Positions 5,872-6,647 of a stretch of DNA of 6,647 nucleotides are shown piece after piece. This stretch comes from Hydrogenovibrio sp. UBA650 (GTDB taxonomy: Bacteria > Pseudomonadota > Gammaproteobacteria > Thiomicrospirales > Thiomicrospiraceae). A program made the position numbers and the translations under genes. Position 1 is the first letter of the stretch, and each line of letters opens with the position of its first letter. Location: the NCBI GenBank assembly GCA_002299245.1, contig DBOI01000042.1, positions 9,998-16,644 of the forward strand. Reading direction: 5' to 3'. The notes below the pieces were generated by a model that saw nothing but the letters and a program-made list of their open reading frames with translations, was not told the origin of the DNA and made no database searches.

Positions 5872-6647
5872 TTAGCTTTGTCTCATGTGAGGGAACAGCA
5901 ATACATCTCTAATTGATGGTGAATCGGTAAATAGCATTACCAGTCTATCGATTCCAATCCCTTCACCCGCTGTTGGTGGCATACCGTGTTCTAATGCTGT
6001 GATGTAATCTTCATCAAAGTGCATAGCTTCATCATCACCAGCATCTTTGGCTTCAACCTGAGCCTTGAAACGCTCAGCCTGATCTTCAGCATCATTCAAC
6101 TCGTTAAACCCATTTGCCAATTCACGACCACCAATAAACAGTTCAAAGCGGTCAGTGATGAATGGGTCTTCATCATTACGACGTGCCAGTGGAGAGACTT
6201 CTGCAGGGTATTCTGTGATGAAGGTTGGATCCATCAACTTCTCTTCAGCTGTCTCTTCAAAAATCTCCGTTAGAACTTTACCTAAACCATAACCCGGCTC
6301 AATCTTAATATGCAGAGATTCAGCAAGAGCCGTTGCCGACTCCAGAGTTTCCAACTGATCAGCAGTCACACTAGGGTTATATTTCAGAATCGCATCCTTC
6401 ATAGTCAAACGAGCGAACGGTTTACCAAAGTCATACTCCTCACCCTGGTATGGTACTGTCGTTGAACCAATTGCCAACTCAGCCAACTCTTTTAGCAGCT
6501 CTTCGGTGTAATCCATTAGCTGATGATAGTCAGTGTAGGCCGCATAGAACTCAACCATAGTGAACTCAGGGTTGTGACGTGTGGACAAGCCTTCATTACG
6601 GAAAGAACGGTTAATTTCAAACACGCGCTCAAAACCACCTACAACCA
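5872..6647 (-). CDS. lysS: Lysyl-tRNA synthetase, class II, C-terminal half (N-terminus outside window)
   Basis: LysS charges tRNA-Lys with lysine using ATP, in the cytosol. On the minus strand the frame is open to the right edge and begins VVGGFERVFEINRSFRNEG, so about 257 residues are visible, half of the roughly 500 in bacterial LysS. The methionine-like codon at 6622-6624 is an internal GTG, not the start. Class II motif 2 spans FEINRSFRNEGLSTRHNPEF and continues MVEFYAAY, with the arginine that binds ATP. Motif 3 is GIGIDRLVMLFTDSPSIRDV (GxGxxxR), followed by LLFPHMRQS at the end. The oligonucleotide-binding anticodon domain and motif 1 are to the right. The last codons run directly into the palindromic repeat, whose terminal TAA is the stop. 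The N-terminal domain cannot be checked here, but the class II bacterial type is clear. Confidence 0.97.
   Translation of the reverse strand, partial: VVGGFERVFEINRSFRNEGLSTRHNPEFTMVEFYAAYTDYHQLMDYTEELLKELAELAIGSTTVPYQGEEYDFGKPFARLTMKDAILKYNPSVTADQLETLESATALAESLHIKIEPGYGLGKVLTEIFEETAEEKLMDPTFITEYPAEVSPLARRNDEDPFITDRFELFIGGRELANGFNELNDAEDQAERFKAQVEAKDAGDDEAMHFDEDYITALEHGMPPTAGEGIGIDRLVMLFTDSPSIRDVLLFPHMRQS

Larger units (their letters stand above)
5736..5874. repeat. Palindromic MITE-like element between ygfZ and lysS (139 bp)
   Basis: The outer arms TAATTTTGTCAAAAG (5736-5750) and CTTTTGACGGAATTA (5860-5874) are inverted repeats at 13 of 15 positions, and the two differences become G-U pairs in plus-strand RNA. 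After one bulged base, TTGAATAATG (5752-5761) and CATTAGTCAA (5850-5859) continue the pairing with one mismatch, giving about 25 bp terminal inverted repeats. Farther in, GGCCGT on the left faces ACGGCC on the right. The element encodes no protein and ends exactly with the lysS stop codon (complement of TTA, 5872-5874). A TA at both ends would fit a TA-target transposon family, but the palindrome itself would also produce it. It could be a MITE, an extragenic palindrome, or a structure that blocks transcription between convergent genes. Confidence 0.7.

Noticed and set aside
5736..5874. Interpretation of the palindrome as an integron attC site
   Set aside because: The size fits, but I see no integrase, no cassette array and no clear GTTRRRY/RYYYAAC core pair at the ends, and the flanking genes are core genes.
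5736..5874. Interpretation of the palindrome as a standard Rho-independent terminator
   Set aside because: Neither strand has a U-run directly after a GC-rich stem. It might still hinder transcription, but not by the standard signature.

Overview
The window looks like ordinary chromosome from a gammaproteobacterium. It is moderately AT-rich. Its proteins (NadB, the typical 2-Cys peroxiredoxin, IspA with the DDLPAMDDDD motif, YgfZ ending in EPLPY, bacterial class II LysS) have gammaproteobacterial character. A Thiomicrospira/Hydrogenovibrio-like relative is possible, but that is an impression from remembered sequences, not a search result. The set combines core metabolism (NAD, isoprenoid and queuosine synthesis), translation (LysS, YgfZ), peroxide defence and one stray chemotaxis adaptor. 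There are no transposase, phage, toxin, CRISPR or defence genes, and I see no undescribed multigene system.

Layout from left to right: the C-terminal half of nadB (+, cut by the left edge) converges on a tandem-CBS protein (-). A 276 bp divergent intergenic region then holds both promoters and an inverted repeat. Next come a peroxiredoxin (+) with a strong intrinsic terminator, ispA (+, TTG start) and queD (+, behind a consensus -10 box). queD converges with only 23 bp on a cheW-like gene (-, GTG start). A 181 bp divergent region carries a good sigma70 promoter for ygfZ (+). ygfZ converges on lysS (-), whose N-terminal half lies beyond the right edge.

Most genes appear to be separate transcription units; strands run + - + + + - + -, and no clear operon is visible. 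The genes are connected only loosely. NadB makes iminoaspartate for the Fe-S enzyme NadA, and YgfZ supports Fe-S enzymes such as MiaB. QueD, YgfZ and LysS all bear on tRNA. These links are knowledge of the families, not evidence of one system.

The most notable non-coding feature is a 139 bp imperfect palindrome between ygfZ and lysS (5736-5874). It has about 25 bp terminal inverted repeats and two internal hairpins, and its right end supplies the lysS stop codon. It looks like a MITE or extragenic repeat. A weaker 13-mer inverted repeat sits upstream of the peroxiredoxin gene.
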